A stretch of DNA of 64,000 bases from positions 1 through 64,000 of the forward strand of contig CAKOHT010000007.1 of NCBI GenBank assembly GCA_934085975.1, in the 5' to 3' direction. This stretch comes from an uncultured Cetobacterium sp. (lineage in GTDB: Bacteria > Fusobacteriota > Fusobacteriia > Fusobacteriales > Fusobacteriaceae). Position numbers and translations under genes: made by a program. The notes under the pieces are model-generated. The model was given only the letters and a program-made list of their open reading frames with translations, ran no database searches and had not been told where the DNA came from. This document shows positions 9,011 through 17,170 of the stretch, piece by piece (the stretch's first letter is position 1; each line of letters starts with the position of its first letter).

Positions 9011-9784
9011 CTAAACTAATGGGATAACATATGGAATTCCACTTTCATCCTTTATAACTTTGGCTTTTAAATTATAAACTTCTTTTAAATTTTCTTCTGT
9101 TAATACTTCTAGTGGTGCTCCTTGATATTTTATCTCTCCATTTTTCATCATTATAAGCTCATCACAAAACATAGCTGCCAAATTCAAATCATGTAAAACA
9201 GCTACTCCTGTTAAAGATTTTTCAGATACTAAACTTTTCACCTTATTTAACAATTCAACTGCATGGTTCAAATCCAGTGCTGAAGTTGGTTCATCTAATA
9301 ATAATATCTCTGGATCTTGAGTTAAAGCTCTCGCTAACAGAACCCTTTGAAACTCTCCTCCTGAAAGACTAATGGCCACTCTTTCAGAAAACCTTTCCAA
9401 ACCCAAGAACTTTAAATTATCCTCAACTTTTTTTTTGTCTTCATACGAATATCCTGCCCAATCAGATTTCAAATGGGGTAATCTTCCCATCAATACAAAA
9501 TCTTTTACTGACATATTTGTCATCAAATTTGATTTTTGAGGAACTAATGATACCAATTTAGCTTTTTCTTTTTTAGATAGTCGACTTGTTTCTTTTCCGT
9601 TGAATACAACCTCTCCTTCATTTGGATTCAAATATCCCAATATATTTTTTAGGAAGGTTGATTTACCACAGCCATTTGGTCCTAATATCCCTGTCATTTT
9701 TCCTTTAGCTATATTGACTTTTAACTTTTTTAAAATCTGTCTTTCCCCATATGAAAACGACAAATTATTCACTCTCACACCCAT
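9011..9784 (-). CDS. hutD: Heme ABC importer ATPase
   Basis: ATPase of a FecCD/BtuCD-type importer, 257 residues. Walker A is GPNGCGKS (35-42), the signature is LSGGE, Walker B is ILLLDEP, with the D-loop SALD and the switch His in HDLN. It powers the permease encoded just upstream; its ATG overlaps the permease stop codon, a sign of translational coupling and equal stoichiometry. Nine bases separate it from the binding-protein gene. Confidence 0.9.
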   Translation of the reverse strand: MGVRVNNLSFSYGERQILKKLKVNIAKGKMTGILGPNGCGKSTFLKNILGYLNPNEGEVVFNGKETSRLSKKEKAKLVSLVPQKSNLMTNMSVKDFVLMGRLPHLKSDWAGYSYEDKKKVEDNLKFLGLERFSERVAISLSGGEFQRVLLARALTQDPEILLLDEPTSALDLNHAVELLNKVKSLVSEKSLTGVAVLHDLNLAAMFCDELIMMKNGEIKYQGAPLEVLTEENLKEVYNLKAKVIKDESGIPYVIPLV

Positions 9785-10752
9785 CAGTTCCCTCCTCTAG
9801 CCTTAAATGCTAAGTATAAAAAGAACGGAGCTCCAAAGAATGCTGTAACAACTCCTATTGGAATTTCTACAGGTGCTAAAAATAATCTTCCTATCGTATC
9901 ACAAATTAGCAGAAAAAATCCTCCCGCTAAAGCTGCATTTGGAATCAATCTAGAATTTGACGGACCCACTAGCATTCTTATTGAATGTGGTACAATTAAT
10001 CCAACAAATCCAATCATCCCCGAAAAAGCAACTGAAAATGCTACAACTAATGCTGATACAGTCAATATTTTAGCTTTTAATGTGTGAACGTCAACTCCTA
10101 AAGAATTTGCTTCTTCATCACCTGATAACAAAGCGTCCAATTGATTTCTTTGCAGATAGAAAAATATCAATGAAAAAACCAATGGAAGAACTAAAAGCGA
10201 TACCTTTGTCCAAGTTGCACCACCTAAATACCCCATCAACCACATAGTTATTTTAAAAGACTCCTCGCCTATTAAATACATAGCAAAAGAGGTAAAAGCT
10301 CCTATAAAAGCAGATACAGCTATTCCTACTATCAAAAGAGTTGTTATTTCAACCTTACCGCTTCTATTGGATAGTTTAAATATAATAAAAGTACTTATTA
10401 AGCATGATAAAAATGCTAACACTCCATAAAATATATCAGGCAGTTGAAACACATATGCTATTACAGCTCCAAATGTAGCACTTGCTGCTATTCCTATTAT
10501 ATATGGATCCGCCAACGGATTTTGAAATACAGCTTGAACAACCACACCGCTTGATGAAAGCATCATTCCTATCAATAGTGCCATCACTATTCTTGGCAGT
10601 CTTATATCGTAAATTATTGTTTTTATGTAATCTGGTGCTGTACTAATGGAAAATAACTGTTCCAATGATATAGAAACACTTCCTAATCCAATAGAAAGTG
10701 TTCCTGTTAGTATTATTCCCAGAATTAACATTAACGGTACATATTTTTTCAT
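9784..10752 (-). CDS. hutC: Heme ABC importer permease
   Basis: FecCD/BtuC-family inner-membrane permease, 322 residues and about ten membrane segments. The family motif GVVVQAVFQNPLADPYIIG in the first third and the cytoplasmic coupling segment GMIGFVGLIVPHSIRMLVG near the C-terminus are both intact. It would form a homodimer with two copies of the ATPase. It lies 17 bases after the receptor gene in the same direction. Confidence 0.92.
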   Translation of the reverse strand: MKKYVPLMLILGIILTGTLSIGLGSVSISLEQLFSISTAPDYIKTIIYDIRLPRIVMALLIGMMLSSSGVVVQAVFQNPLADPYIIGIAASATFGAVIAYVFQLPDIFYGVLAFLSCLISTFIIFKLSNRSGKVEITTLLIVGIAVSAFIGAFTSFAMYLIGEESFKITMWLMGYLGGATWTKVSLLVLPLVFSLIFFYLQRNQLDALLSGDEEANSLGVDVHTLKAKILTVSALVVAFSVAFSGMIGFVGLIVPHSIRMLVGPSNSRLIPNAALAGGFFLLICDTIGRLFLAPVEIPIGVVTAFFGAPFFLYLAFKARGGN

Positions 10753-10769
10753 ATTGATTCTCCTATTTT

Positions 10770-12803
10770 TTAGAAATTATACTTAAATCCTGCATAAAAA
10801 CTTCTCTCTGCAGCTGGATTGTACTCTTTAGAATCTGAACTTATAGAGTTATAGTACTTCTCATTAAATATATTATTGATTCCTGTGTATACCCTTAAAT
10901 TTTCAACTGGCTTATAATTTAATGTTAAATTTGTTACAATATTTTCATTTTGCTTACCTTCTGTATTCTGATTATTCAAATAATATCCAGATGAATATAC
11001 TGTATCCCAAATGACATTAACTTTCGAAGTTATTTCATAATCTAGTGCAATATTAAGTCTATTTGTTGGAACATCCGCTATCTCATTTCCTTCAATCGTC
11101 TTATCTTGGTCTTTCAATATCTTTGTTTTAACCAAAGCATATCCCTCTCTCACTGTTAACTTTCCAAAATATTGTTCCGCATTTAACTCTAAACCATACC
11201 TTCTTGTTTTTCCAATATTGTAGTTTCTAAAATTCATTCCAGTATAATTTTCTGTCGCTATTTCATCCTTTGTTTCAGTCAAATACATTGCTCCACTCAC
11301 AAAGCTTCCAAAGATATAATCTTTGAAACCAGTTTCATACGTTATATACGTTTCTGAATCCAAATCATTATTGACATATACTCCATCTATTTTATCCACT
11401 AACTGTGATGGTGTCGGAGATGTAAAACCTTTTTCTCCTTTTAAATATATATTTCCCGTCTCAGAGTATAAGTAATTTCCTACTAACTCATAAGCCATAT
11501 TCTCCATAGTTGTTTTTCTGTTTATAGTTGTACTTGATGTAGTTGTTCCATTTGACAAAGAATTTTTTAAGTACGCTCTATCAGTTTTATAATCCACATA
11601 TTCATATCTTACACCTTGAGTAAATTCAAATTTACCGATTGCATTTCTATTTAAAACAAATACGCTATGAGTATCTTTAGTTAAATCATTTTTATACTTC
11701 TCTGAGCTAAACATATCCATCTTGCTATCTCTTTTTAAGTTATTATTAATATAATCGTACCCTAAAATTAAACTACTTGCTTCACCATAGCCAATTTTTA
11801 ATTTCGGTTTAAATCCTACTTTTTCATCAGTATAATCCATATAATTCTTAACACTATATCCCATTTTTTCGTAATTATTCTTATTGTATATATCTGTTTT
11901 TTGGTAAAATCCAACTAAATCTAAAGTTACTTTTTCATTAAAGTTAAACTCATATTTTCCCGTAAATTCATCTTTTTTAGTATTATTGACAATTAACTCA
12001 TCATATTTACCAACAAGACCATCGTTTTTAGGATTTGATAGCATATCTTTCGTAAGAGCTCTTGGTGATGTTGCATCATCTTTGTATCTTGAATATTTAA
12101 AAGTAAAGTTTTGTCTATCATCAATTTTATATTTTAAACTTCCTTCAAAATATTCCGAGTCCGATTCATCTCCGTCTCTAAATCCTTTATAATCATTTTT
12201 AGTATAATTAATATTTATACCTAAATCTCCAACTGTTGTTCCATAAGAAATCTCACCTTTTTTCCCACCAAAAGTATTTAACTCTCCCGAAACTGAACCT
12301 CCTGTATAACCTGCTCCAGATTTTGTTACAATATTTATTATTCCTCCTCTTGTTCCACTTCCATAAAGAATGGCTCCGCCACCTGGAATAACCTCAATTT
12401 TTTCAATATTTTCAACTGGAACTGTATTGATTGGAGTTTTTGCATGAGATGTGTCTAATAGATTTACACTCACCCCATCTATTAAAACTTGCACGTTCGC
12501 TGTTGCTTTACTTCCTTGCCCCCTCATATCGATTATAGGGTCTTTTGGATCTCCTATCAAATTTACACTTGGTACATCTTTTAGTGCTTCCGATACAGTT
12601 TGATAATTCTTTTCCTCAATGTCTTTAGTCGTAATAACTGTCACTGTGTTTGTGATATTTCTCTGTGCTGTTTCAAACCCTGTAGTCGAAATTACACTTT
12701 CACTTAATTTTACCCCTTTATTAGCTTCTTCATAAAAAAAGTCGTCATTTGAATAACTTAAAGCTGTCACTACTAGACTTAATATTGCTATTCTTTTATT
12801 CAT
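10770..12803 (-). CDS. TonB-dependent outer-membrane receptor, probably for heme
   Basis: 677-residue outer-membrane receptor. The signal peptide covers about residues 1-17, a plug domain runs from about 45 to 165 (VLIDGVSVNLLD, then PGGGAILYGSGTRGGIINIV), and a 22-strand barrel ends in the classic C-terminal aromatic residue, YKYNF-like (FKYNF). A region like SESVISTTGF near residue 35 is where the TonB box is expected. It imports its ligand using energy from TonB-ExbB-ExbD, all encoded in this cluster. Heme as the ligand is inferred from the HutW, HutX and HutZ neighbours; no FRAP/NPNL heme-receptor motif was confidently seen. Confidence 0.9.
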   Translation of the reverse strand: MNKRIAILSLVVTALSYSNDDFFYEEANKGVKLSESVISTTGFETAQRNITNTVTVITTKDIEEKNYQTVSEALKDVPSVNLIGDPKDPIIDMRGQGSKATANVQVLIDGVSVNLLDTSHAKTPINTVPVENIEKIEVIPGGGAILYGSGTRGGIINIVTKSGAGYTGGSVSGELNTFGGKKGEISYGTTVGDLGININYTKNDYKGFRDGDESDSEYFEGSLKYKIDDRQNFTFKYSRYKDDATSPRALTKDMLSNPKNDGLVGKYDELIVNNTKKDEFTGKYEFNFNEKVTLDLVGFYQKTDIYNKNNYEKMGYSVKNYMDYTDEKVGFKPKLKIGYGEASSLILGYDYINNNLKRDSKMDMFSSEKYKNDLTKDTHSVFVLNRNAIGKFEFTQGVRYEYVDYKTDRAYLKNSLSNGTTTSSTTINRKTTMENMAYELVGNYLYSETGNIYLKGEKGFTSPTPSQLVDKIDGVYVNNDLDSETYITYETGFKDYIFGSFVSGAMYLTETKDEIATENYTGMNFRNYNIGKTRRYGLELNAEQYFGKLTVREGYALVKTKILKDQDKTIEGNEIADVPTNRLNIALDYEITSKVNVIWDTVYSSGYYLNNQNTEGKQNENIVTNLTLNYKPVENLRVYTGINNIFNEKYYNSISSDSKEYNPAAERSFYAGFKYNF

Positions 12804-12822
12804 AATTTTTAATCCCTCTCCA

Positions 12823-14085
12823 TTACTTTTTTATTGTTCCTAAAGTCTTCTCAACAACTGTAGTTAAAATTTCTCTAGATATATTGTTACCCCAAAATAA
12901 ACCATCTTCTGTCAAAGTATAATGCTCCTTCGTTTCAAATATAAAGTTATTGTCTTTCAAATTCGAAACTATCTCTTCAAAACTTACTTTTTCTTCAGGA
13001 GTTAAAAGTTCATTCACTACATTTTTACTCACTTGTGGGAACTGAAATAGTCCACTAAACTTATCCAATCTTTGTTGATAATCACTTTTTTCAACAAACA
13101 TTGACATCTCTTTTTTCATCCTAAAAATAGAGATATTATCAACATTTCCTCCAGCTCCAACTCCGATTGGAAATGTATCTCCACCAAAATTTCTAGTTTT
13201 TATATACTTATATTTATCTCTTCCTTTTTTTGCTATCTTTGTTAGCTCCAAAATATAATATTCCCCATCTTTTGTCAGCTCTCTTATAAAAGCATCATGA
13301 AGTTCTCTTTCTCTCTTCAAATCCTCTTGAATTTTAACTTTTTCGTCTTTAATATCATGGGAAAGCGTGGACCCTTCATGCACCATTAATGAATAAAAAC
13401 TTGAACTTCCTAAATCCAATTTTTTTATGATTCTGGCATCCTCTATAACATCCTCTATCCTCTGTTCTGGGTAGTTATAGATAATATCTATGCAGACCTC
13501 ACCGTTAAATTTATCTTTCAATTGGATCAATCTCTCCGTTACTTCATTTTTAGAATATGTTCTGTTGTAAAATTTTCTTCCTTCATCTGAAAAGCTTTGA
13601 ATTCCCACAGATAATCTATTGACTCCATATCTATTCATCAACTCTATTTTTTCATCATTTAAGTTATGCAATGTTGTTTCTAAAGTAAATTCATACTCTT
13701 TAGAAAATTTTATATTTCTATTGACACTTTGAAGTATACTTTCCAATTGTTCGTTTCTATAAACTGTCGGTGTTCCCCCACCAAAATATATTACATCTAC
13801 ACTTTTTTCCTTAAAGTATCTATATTCTCCGTACCTATCAAACTCACTAACAATATAGTCTGCATAAGAATCTAAACTTCCACTCAGTTGCTCTCTATTT
13901 AAATTACAAAACGAACAAATTTTATCACAATATGGCGTATGGACGTATATTGCTCTTGGGACATCTTTTGGTTCTTCTTTTAATTTTTCTAAAAACTCTT
14001 CCTCAGTAACTCTCCTTTGAGGATAATATTTACCTATTAATCCACTCGAGTTATGATGACTCTTATACCTTGTTTCAAAATGCAT
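12823..14085 (-). CDS. hutW: Anaerobic heme-degrading radical SAM enzyme (HutW/ChuW/HmuW type)
   Basis: Radical SAM protein related to HemN/HemW, 420 residues, of the HutW/ChuW/HmuW group, which opens heme under anaerobic conditions by methyl transfer, giving the linear tetrapyrrole anaerobilin and free iron. The iron-sulfur ligands are Cys53, Cys57 and Cys60 in YCDKICSFC; FGGGTPTV follows as the SAM-contact motif. The N-terminal RYKSHHNSSGLIGKYYP region is characteristic of this subgroup and not of HemW (a separate HemW is encoded at 60.5 kb). It is the third gene after exbB-exbD. The electron donor is probably the flavodoxin on the opposite strand. Confidence 0.9.
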   Translation of the reverse strand: MHFETRYKSHHNSSGLIGKYYPQRRVTEEEFLEKLKEEPKDVPRAIYVHTPYCDKICSFCNLNREQLSGSLDSYADYIVSEFDRYGEYRYFKEKSVDVIYFGGGTPTVYRNEQLESILQSVNRNIKFSKEYEFTLETTLHNLNDEKIELMNRYGVNRLSVGIQSFSDEGRKFYNRTYSKNEVTERLIQLKDKFNGEVCIDIIYNYPEQRIEDVIEDARIIKKLDLGSSSFYSLMVHEGSTLSHDIKDEKVKIQEDLKRERELHDAFIRELTKDGEYYILELTKIAKKGRDKYKYIKTRNFGGDTFPIGVGAGGNVDNISIFRMKKEMSMFVEKSDYQQRLDKFSGLFQFPQVSKNVVNELLTPEEKVSFEEIVSNLKDNNFIFETKEHYTLTEDGLFWGNNISREILTTVVEKTLGTIKK

Positions 14086-14092
14086 TATTTAC

Positions 14093-14530
14093 TCACTTCC
14101 CTTTAGTTTCTATATCTATTGCTTGTGCCCCTGCCAACTTTATGTCCGACATTATATCTACTACATCCCCGTAGTCAATTCCTCTATCAGCTAGTATTGC
14201 CACTCTTTTATTTTCCATCGTTAAAACTATGTTTTTTACTCTTTCCTGTAATTCATCTTTCGTCACATCCACTATAGAACTCTCTTTTTGCTTATCTATC
14301 TTTATTTTTAATTCTCCATTATTTGCAACTAAAATTGATATCTTATCAGCAGCTTCAGTTATTTCAGAGATTTCAGATTTAGGTAAATCTATCTTCATTC
14401 CTTTCATATCATCAAATGTTGTAGCAACCATAAAAAATATCAGCAATAAAAATACCACGTCGATTAACGGAGTTAAATCAGGTGTTAGTTGCTTTCTCTG
14501 ATAATTCATAAATCCCTTTGATTTAAACAT
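14093..14530 (-). CDS. exbD: Biopolymer transport protein ExbD
   Basis: 145 residues: a single membrane helix near residues 22-42 containing the essential Asp in PLIDVVFLLLIFF, then a periplasmic domain. With ExbB it forms the proton channel that energises TonB. It starts nine bases after exbB. The C-terminal domain is typical, ending in GDVVDIMSDIKLAGAQAIDI. Confidence 0.93.
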   Translation of the reverse strand: MFKSKGFMNYQRKQLTPDLTPLIDVVFLLLIFFMVATTFDDMKGMKIDLPKSEISEITEAADKISILVANNGELKIKIDKQKESSIVDVTKDELQERVKNIVLTMENKRVAILADRGIDYGDVVDIMSDIKLAGAQAIDIETKGK

Positions 14531-14539
14531 ACTACATCC

Positions 14540-15163
14540 CTACATCTTTCTTAAAATATTTATAAATTCCACTACATTTTTTTCCATATCAACCAATGCT
14601 TTTTCAATTTTTTTCTGATAAAAATTATAAAATATTAAAGCTGGTATCGCCACTATTAGACCTGATGCTGTGGTTATCAATGCCTGAGAAATTCCAAAAG
14701 CTAAAACTGTTGGATCACCTGCTCCATATTTTGACATGGCTGTGAACGCTCCAATCATCCCTGTTACAGTTCCTAACAAACCAGCTAAAGGAGTAACATT
14801 CGCTGCTAAAGCTAAAATCCACATATTTTTTTCCAATTTCGGCATTTCTCTTAAAGCACACTCTCTTGCTTTTTCCTCCAAATAATCATAAGTACAACAG
14901 TTCATTTTTTCACCGTTATATTCTATTAAAATTGTTTTCATAACTTTAGCTGATGTATTTTTAAAACAATCGCAAGCCTTTATAGCTCTCTCTCTCTCAT
15001 TGTTTTTGATAAATTTTTCTAGATGATTTATTAAAAGTTCTCCATTGTCTTTTTCATTTTTGAAAAAATAATATCCTCTTTCCAATATCACACTAAGACC
15101 TGCTACAGATAAGAATATTATCACAGCCATCAGCGGTCCTCCTGCTTTAATTATATCTATCAT
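14540..15163 (-). CDS. exbB: MotA/TolQ/ExbB proton channel protein
   Basis: Inner-membrane proton channel subunit, 207 residues, three membrane helices; the LLGTVTGMIGAF motif around residue 130 and the last helix GLIVAIPALIFYNFY match ExbB/TolQ. The ATG here has AGGAGGG six bases upstream. A TTG 12 codons earlier is open but lies at or before the predicted transcription start of the promoter at 15204-15232, so it is unlikely. First gene of the leftward heme operon. Confidence 0.92.
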   Translation of the reverse strand: MIDIIKAGGPLMAVIIFLSVAGLSVILERGYYFFKNEKDNGELLINHLEKFIKNNERERAIKACDCFKNTSAKVMKTILIEYNGEKMNCCTYDYLEEKARECALREMPKLEKNMWILALAANVTPLAGLLGTVTGMIGAFTAMSKYGAGDPTVLAFGISQALITTASGLIVAIPALIFYNFYQKKIEKALVDMEKNVVEFINILRKM

Positions 15164-15203
15164 CCATTCCCTCCTAAACTTAAATATTTTGACATTCAAA
15201 GTT

Positions 15204-15232
15204 ATTATATTGATTTTATTCTAAATAGTCAA
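15204..15232 (-). promoter_or_regulatory. Sigma-70-type promoter of the exbB operon
   Basis: Minus strand: -35 TTGACT (15232-15227), 17-base spacer, -10 TATAAT (15209-15204). The predicted start near 15197 leaves a leader of about 34 bases to the exbB ATG. No convincing Fur box was recognised, although iron or heme control would be expected. Confidence 0.75.
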
Positions 15233-15268
15233 TATATTTTTTAAGCAAAGTATTTTTTTATAAATAAT

Positions 15269-15297
15269 TTGATAATTAAAATATTTTTTGTTATAAT
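15269..15297 (+). promoter_or_regulatory. Sigma-70-type promoter of tonB
   Basis: -35 TTGATA (15269-15274), 17-base spacer, -10 TATAAT (15292-15297). The start would be near 15304, about 29 bases before tonB. It is arranged back-to-back with the exbB promoter, 36 bases between the two -35 elements, so one regulator could control both. Confidence 0.75.
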
Positions 15298-15332
15298 CGT
15301 TATGGATTAACTACTTATTTTTTGGAGGAATT

Positions 15333-16049
15333 ATGAAGTTTTTTATTTTTTCAATAGTTTTACATATAGTTATTTTTATTTTTGGTTTTTCTTTAGATTC
15401 AAATAAAAATTTTGAAATTGAAAATATTGGAAATGATTTTTCGGCTCCAGCTATCTCAGTTAATTTTAATTTTTCACAAGAAACTGATACTTCTCAATTA
15501 AATGCTCCTTTAGAAGAGATTAAAGAAGAAATAGTCAAAGAAAAAACAAAAGAAATAGTCGATATACCAAAAGAGGAACCTAAAAGAGAGGAACCCAAAG
15601 TTGAAGTAAAAAAGAAAGTCAGCAAACCTAAAAAATCTTTAGAAAAAAAGAAAACTGAATCTAATAAAGAAGTGAAAGCTTTACAAAATACGGACACCCC
15701 TACTAATAGCAACAATAGTGATTTAATTGAACTTTCACATGGAGTTTTTGCTGCTAAAAATCAAGGAGTTCAAGGACTTAAATATTCTTTTATTTCCCAA
15801 CCTGACCCAGAGTACCCTCTAGCTGCTAAAAGAATATCTTATGGTAAAGAAGTGTCTATCAAAGTGAGGTTTCTTGTCGGATTCAACGGTGAAATTGAAG
15901 ATATCAAATTTTATAACGATAAAGATAATTTAGGTTTCCAAAGAGAAGTCGAAAAAACTTTAAATAAGTGGAAATTGACTCCTGTAACTTTAAATGACAA
16001 GCCAATAAAATTATACTTTTATAAAGAGTTCAAATTTAATCAAAAATAA
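15333..16049 (+). CDS. tonB: TonB energy-transducing protein
   Basis: 238 residues: an N-terminal signal-anchor helix (about 1-19), a charged Lys/Glu/Pro linker of about 80 residues that spans the periplasm, and a C-terminal TonB domain beginning at PDPEYPLAAKR, the usual TonB PxYP motif, and ending in YFYKEFKF. It transmits proton-motive force to the receptor. The linker is Glu-Lys-rich rather than strongly Pro-Lys-rich. It precedes the flavodoxin by 18 bases in the same transcript. The good GGAGG site supports the ATG. Confidence 0.93.
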   Translation: MKFFIFSIVLHIVIFIFGFSLDSNKNFEIENIGNDFSAPAISVNFNFSQETDTSQLNAPLEEIKEEIVKEKTKEIVDIPKEEPKREEPKVEVKKKVSKPKKSLEKKKTESNKEVKALQNTDTPTNSNNSDLIELSHGVFAAKNQGVQGLKYSFISQPDPEYPLAAKRISYGKEVSIKVRFLVGFNGEIEDIKFYNDKDNLGFQREVEKTLNKWKLTPVTLNDKPIKLYFYKEFKFNQK

Positions 16050-16067
16050 TGGGAGGATTTTAATTTT

Positions 16068-16574
16068 ATGAAAATACTTATTACATATTCATCAAAAACT
16101 GGAAACACAGAAAAAATAGCTCAAGCTATTCATAGGGGTATTCCAACTGCTACTCTTTTACCAATCTCTGAAATTATAAACTTAGATTACGATTTAATTT
16201 TTGTAGGTGGTTGGATTGATAGAGCCACTTTTGACCAAATATCATTAACTTTAGCGAAACAAATTTTTGACAAAAATGTCGTTTACTTTTTTACTTTAGG
16301 AGCATACCCTCACTCGGATCATGCTAAAGACTGCGTTAAAAATATTGAAACTTTGTTAAAAAATAATAACAATAATGTCCTTGGAGGTTACTTTTGTCAA
16401 GGAGCTATAGATACAAAATTAATCTCTTGGTTATCTACACTCCCATCTGATCATAAGATGTCGCCTAATGAAGAGAGAAGACAAAGATGGGAAGACGCTA
16501 AATCTCATCCTGATCAATTAGATTTAGATAATGCTACTCAATTTGCATTAAATATTCTTTCTCAATGTAAGTAA
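16068..16574 (+). CDS. Flavodoxin-like protein of the heme cluster
   Basis: 168-residue flavodoxin-fold protein. SSKTGNTEKIAQAI at residues 8-21 is the FMN phosphate loop. In Fusobacterium nucleatum a flavodoxin-superfamily protein in the heme operon (HmuF) has been reported to work with the radical-SAM enzyme HmuW in heme handling and anaerobilin reduction; this gene occupies an equivalent context. The role here, electron donor to HutW or tetrapyrrole reductase, is inferred. The C-terminal SPNEERRQRWEDAKSHPD segment is an addition to minimal flavodoxins. Confidence 0.82.
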   Translation: MKILITYSSKTGNTEKIAQAIHRGIPTATLLPISEIINLDYDLIFVGGWIDRATFDQISLTLAKQIFDKNVVYFFTLGAYPHSDHAKDCVKNIETLLKNNNNNVLGGYFCQGAIDTKLISWLSTLPSDHKMSPNEERRQRWEDAKSHPDQLDLDNATQFALNILSQCK

Positions 16575-16593
16575 AAATAGATTTAGCAAAAAA

Positions 16594-16636
16594 TAAACAG
16601 CTTAAACCTCTTATGATATAAGGCTTAAGCTGTTTA
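16594..16636. terminator. Bidirectional terminator between flavodoxin and hutX
   Basis: A 12-base stem (TAAACAGCTTAA with TTAAGCTGTTTA) encloses a second inverted repeat (CCTCTTAT with ATAAGG). It lies between two converging genes, with A/T tracts on both sides. Confidence 0.75.
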
Positions 16637-16640
16637 AATT

Positions 16641-17111
16641 TTATAAACTTTGAAAACTCTCTAAACATTCTTTTATAAGTTCTTTTTTCTCATCTCTTGG
16701 AACATACACTGCAAATATTTCTTTCTCGTCCTCAGCAAAAAATTTTATAGAATAACTTTCTCTTCCAAACATTATATCCTTCACTAAGAAAATTTCTTTT
16801 ATCTTTCCAACACTCAAATGTCCCCCTATCGCTGAATCTTTGTCATGAAAATTTAAAAAACCATGAGCATAGAATCCTTTTGGAAACTTATCTTGAATCT
16901 CTAAAACAAAATTTGGCGTGACAACTAATAGAAATACTTTTTCCCATTCTCTTAAAGTGTTAAATAGTTCATCTATTCTTTCTACATCATACTTTCTCAC
17001 AGTTGGCGCTTCTCTTAAAACTTCAAGCATTGAAACTCCCAACTCTTTTGCGACTTTACCTAGAGATATTTTCTCATCATTCGTTAACATATCGCTTATT
17101 TTACTTTTCAT
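16641..17111 (-). CDS. hutX: HutX/ChuX-type heme trafficking protein
   Basis: Cytosolic heme carrier of the HutX/ChuX family, 156 residues; relatives bind heme and pass it to HutZ or HutW. It opens with a helix-turn-helix-like segment (GKVAKELGVSMLEVLREAP), common in this family, followed by the split beta domain (FYAHGFLNFHDKDSAIGGHLSVGKI). It is separated from the main operon by tonB and the flavodoxin on the other strand, and has its own promoter. The ATG follows GGAGGG. Confidence 0.88.
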   Translation of the reverse strand: MKSKISDMLTNDEKISLGKVAKELGVSMLEVLREAPTVRKYDVERIDELFNTLREWEKVFLLVVTPNFVLEIQDKFPKGFYAHGFLNFHDKDSAIGGHLSVGKIKEIFLVKDIMFGRESYSIKFFAEDEKEIFAVYVPRDEKKELIKECLESFQSL

Positions 17112-17141
17112 AAATCCCTCCTACGTCACATTCGTAAGAAG

Positions 17142-17170
17142 AATATATTATATTTTAAAAAGTTTGTCAA
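17142..17170 (-). promoter_or_regulatory. Promoter of hutX
   Basis: Minus strand: a perfect -35 TTGACA (17170-17165), 17-base spacer, -10 TATATT (17147-17142). It lies immediately after the YihY stop codon, so hutX can be expressed separately from the gene upstream. Confidence 0.7.

Noticed and set aside
15241..15300. Fur box between exbB and tonB
   Set aside because: GATAATTA-like pieces occur, but the second half of the palindrome is missing; AT-rich sequence gives such matches easily.
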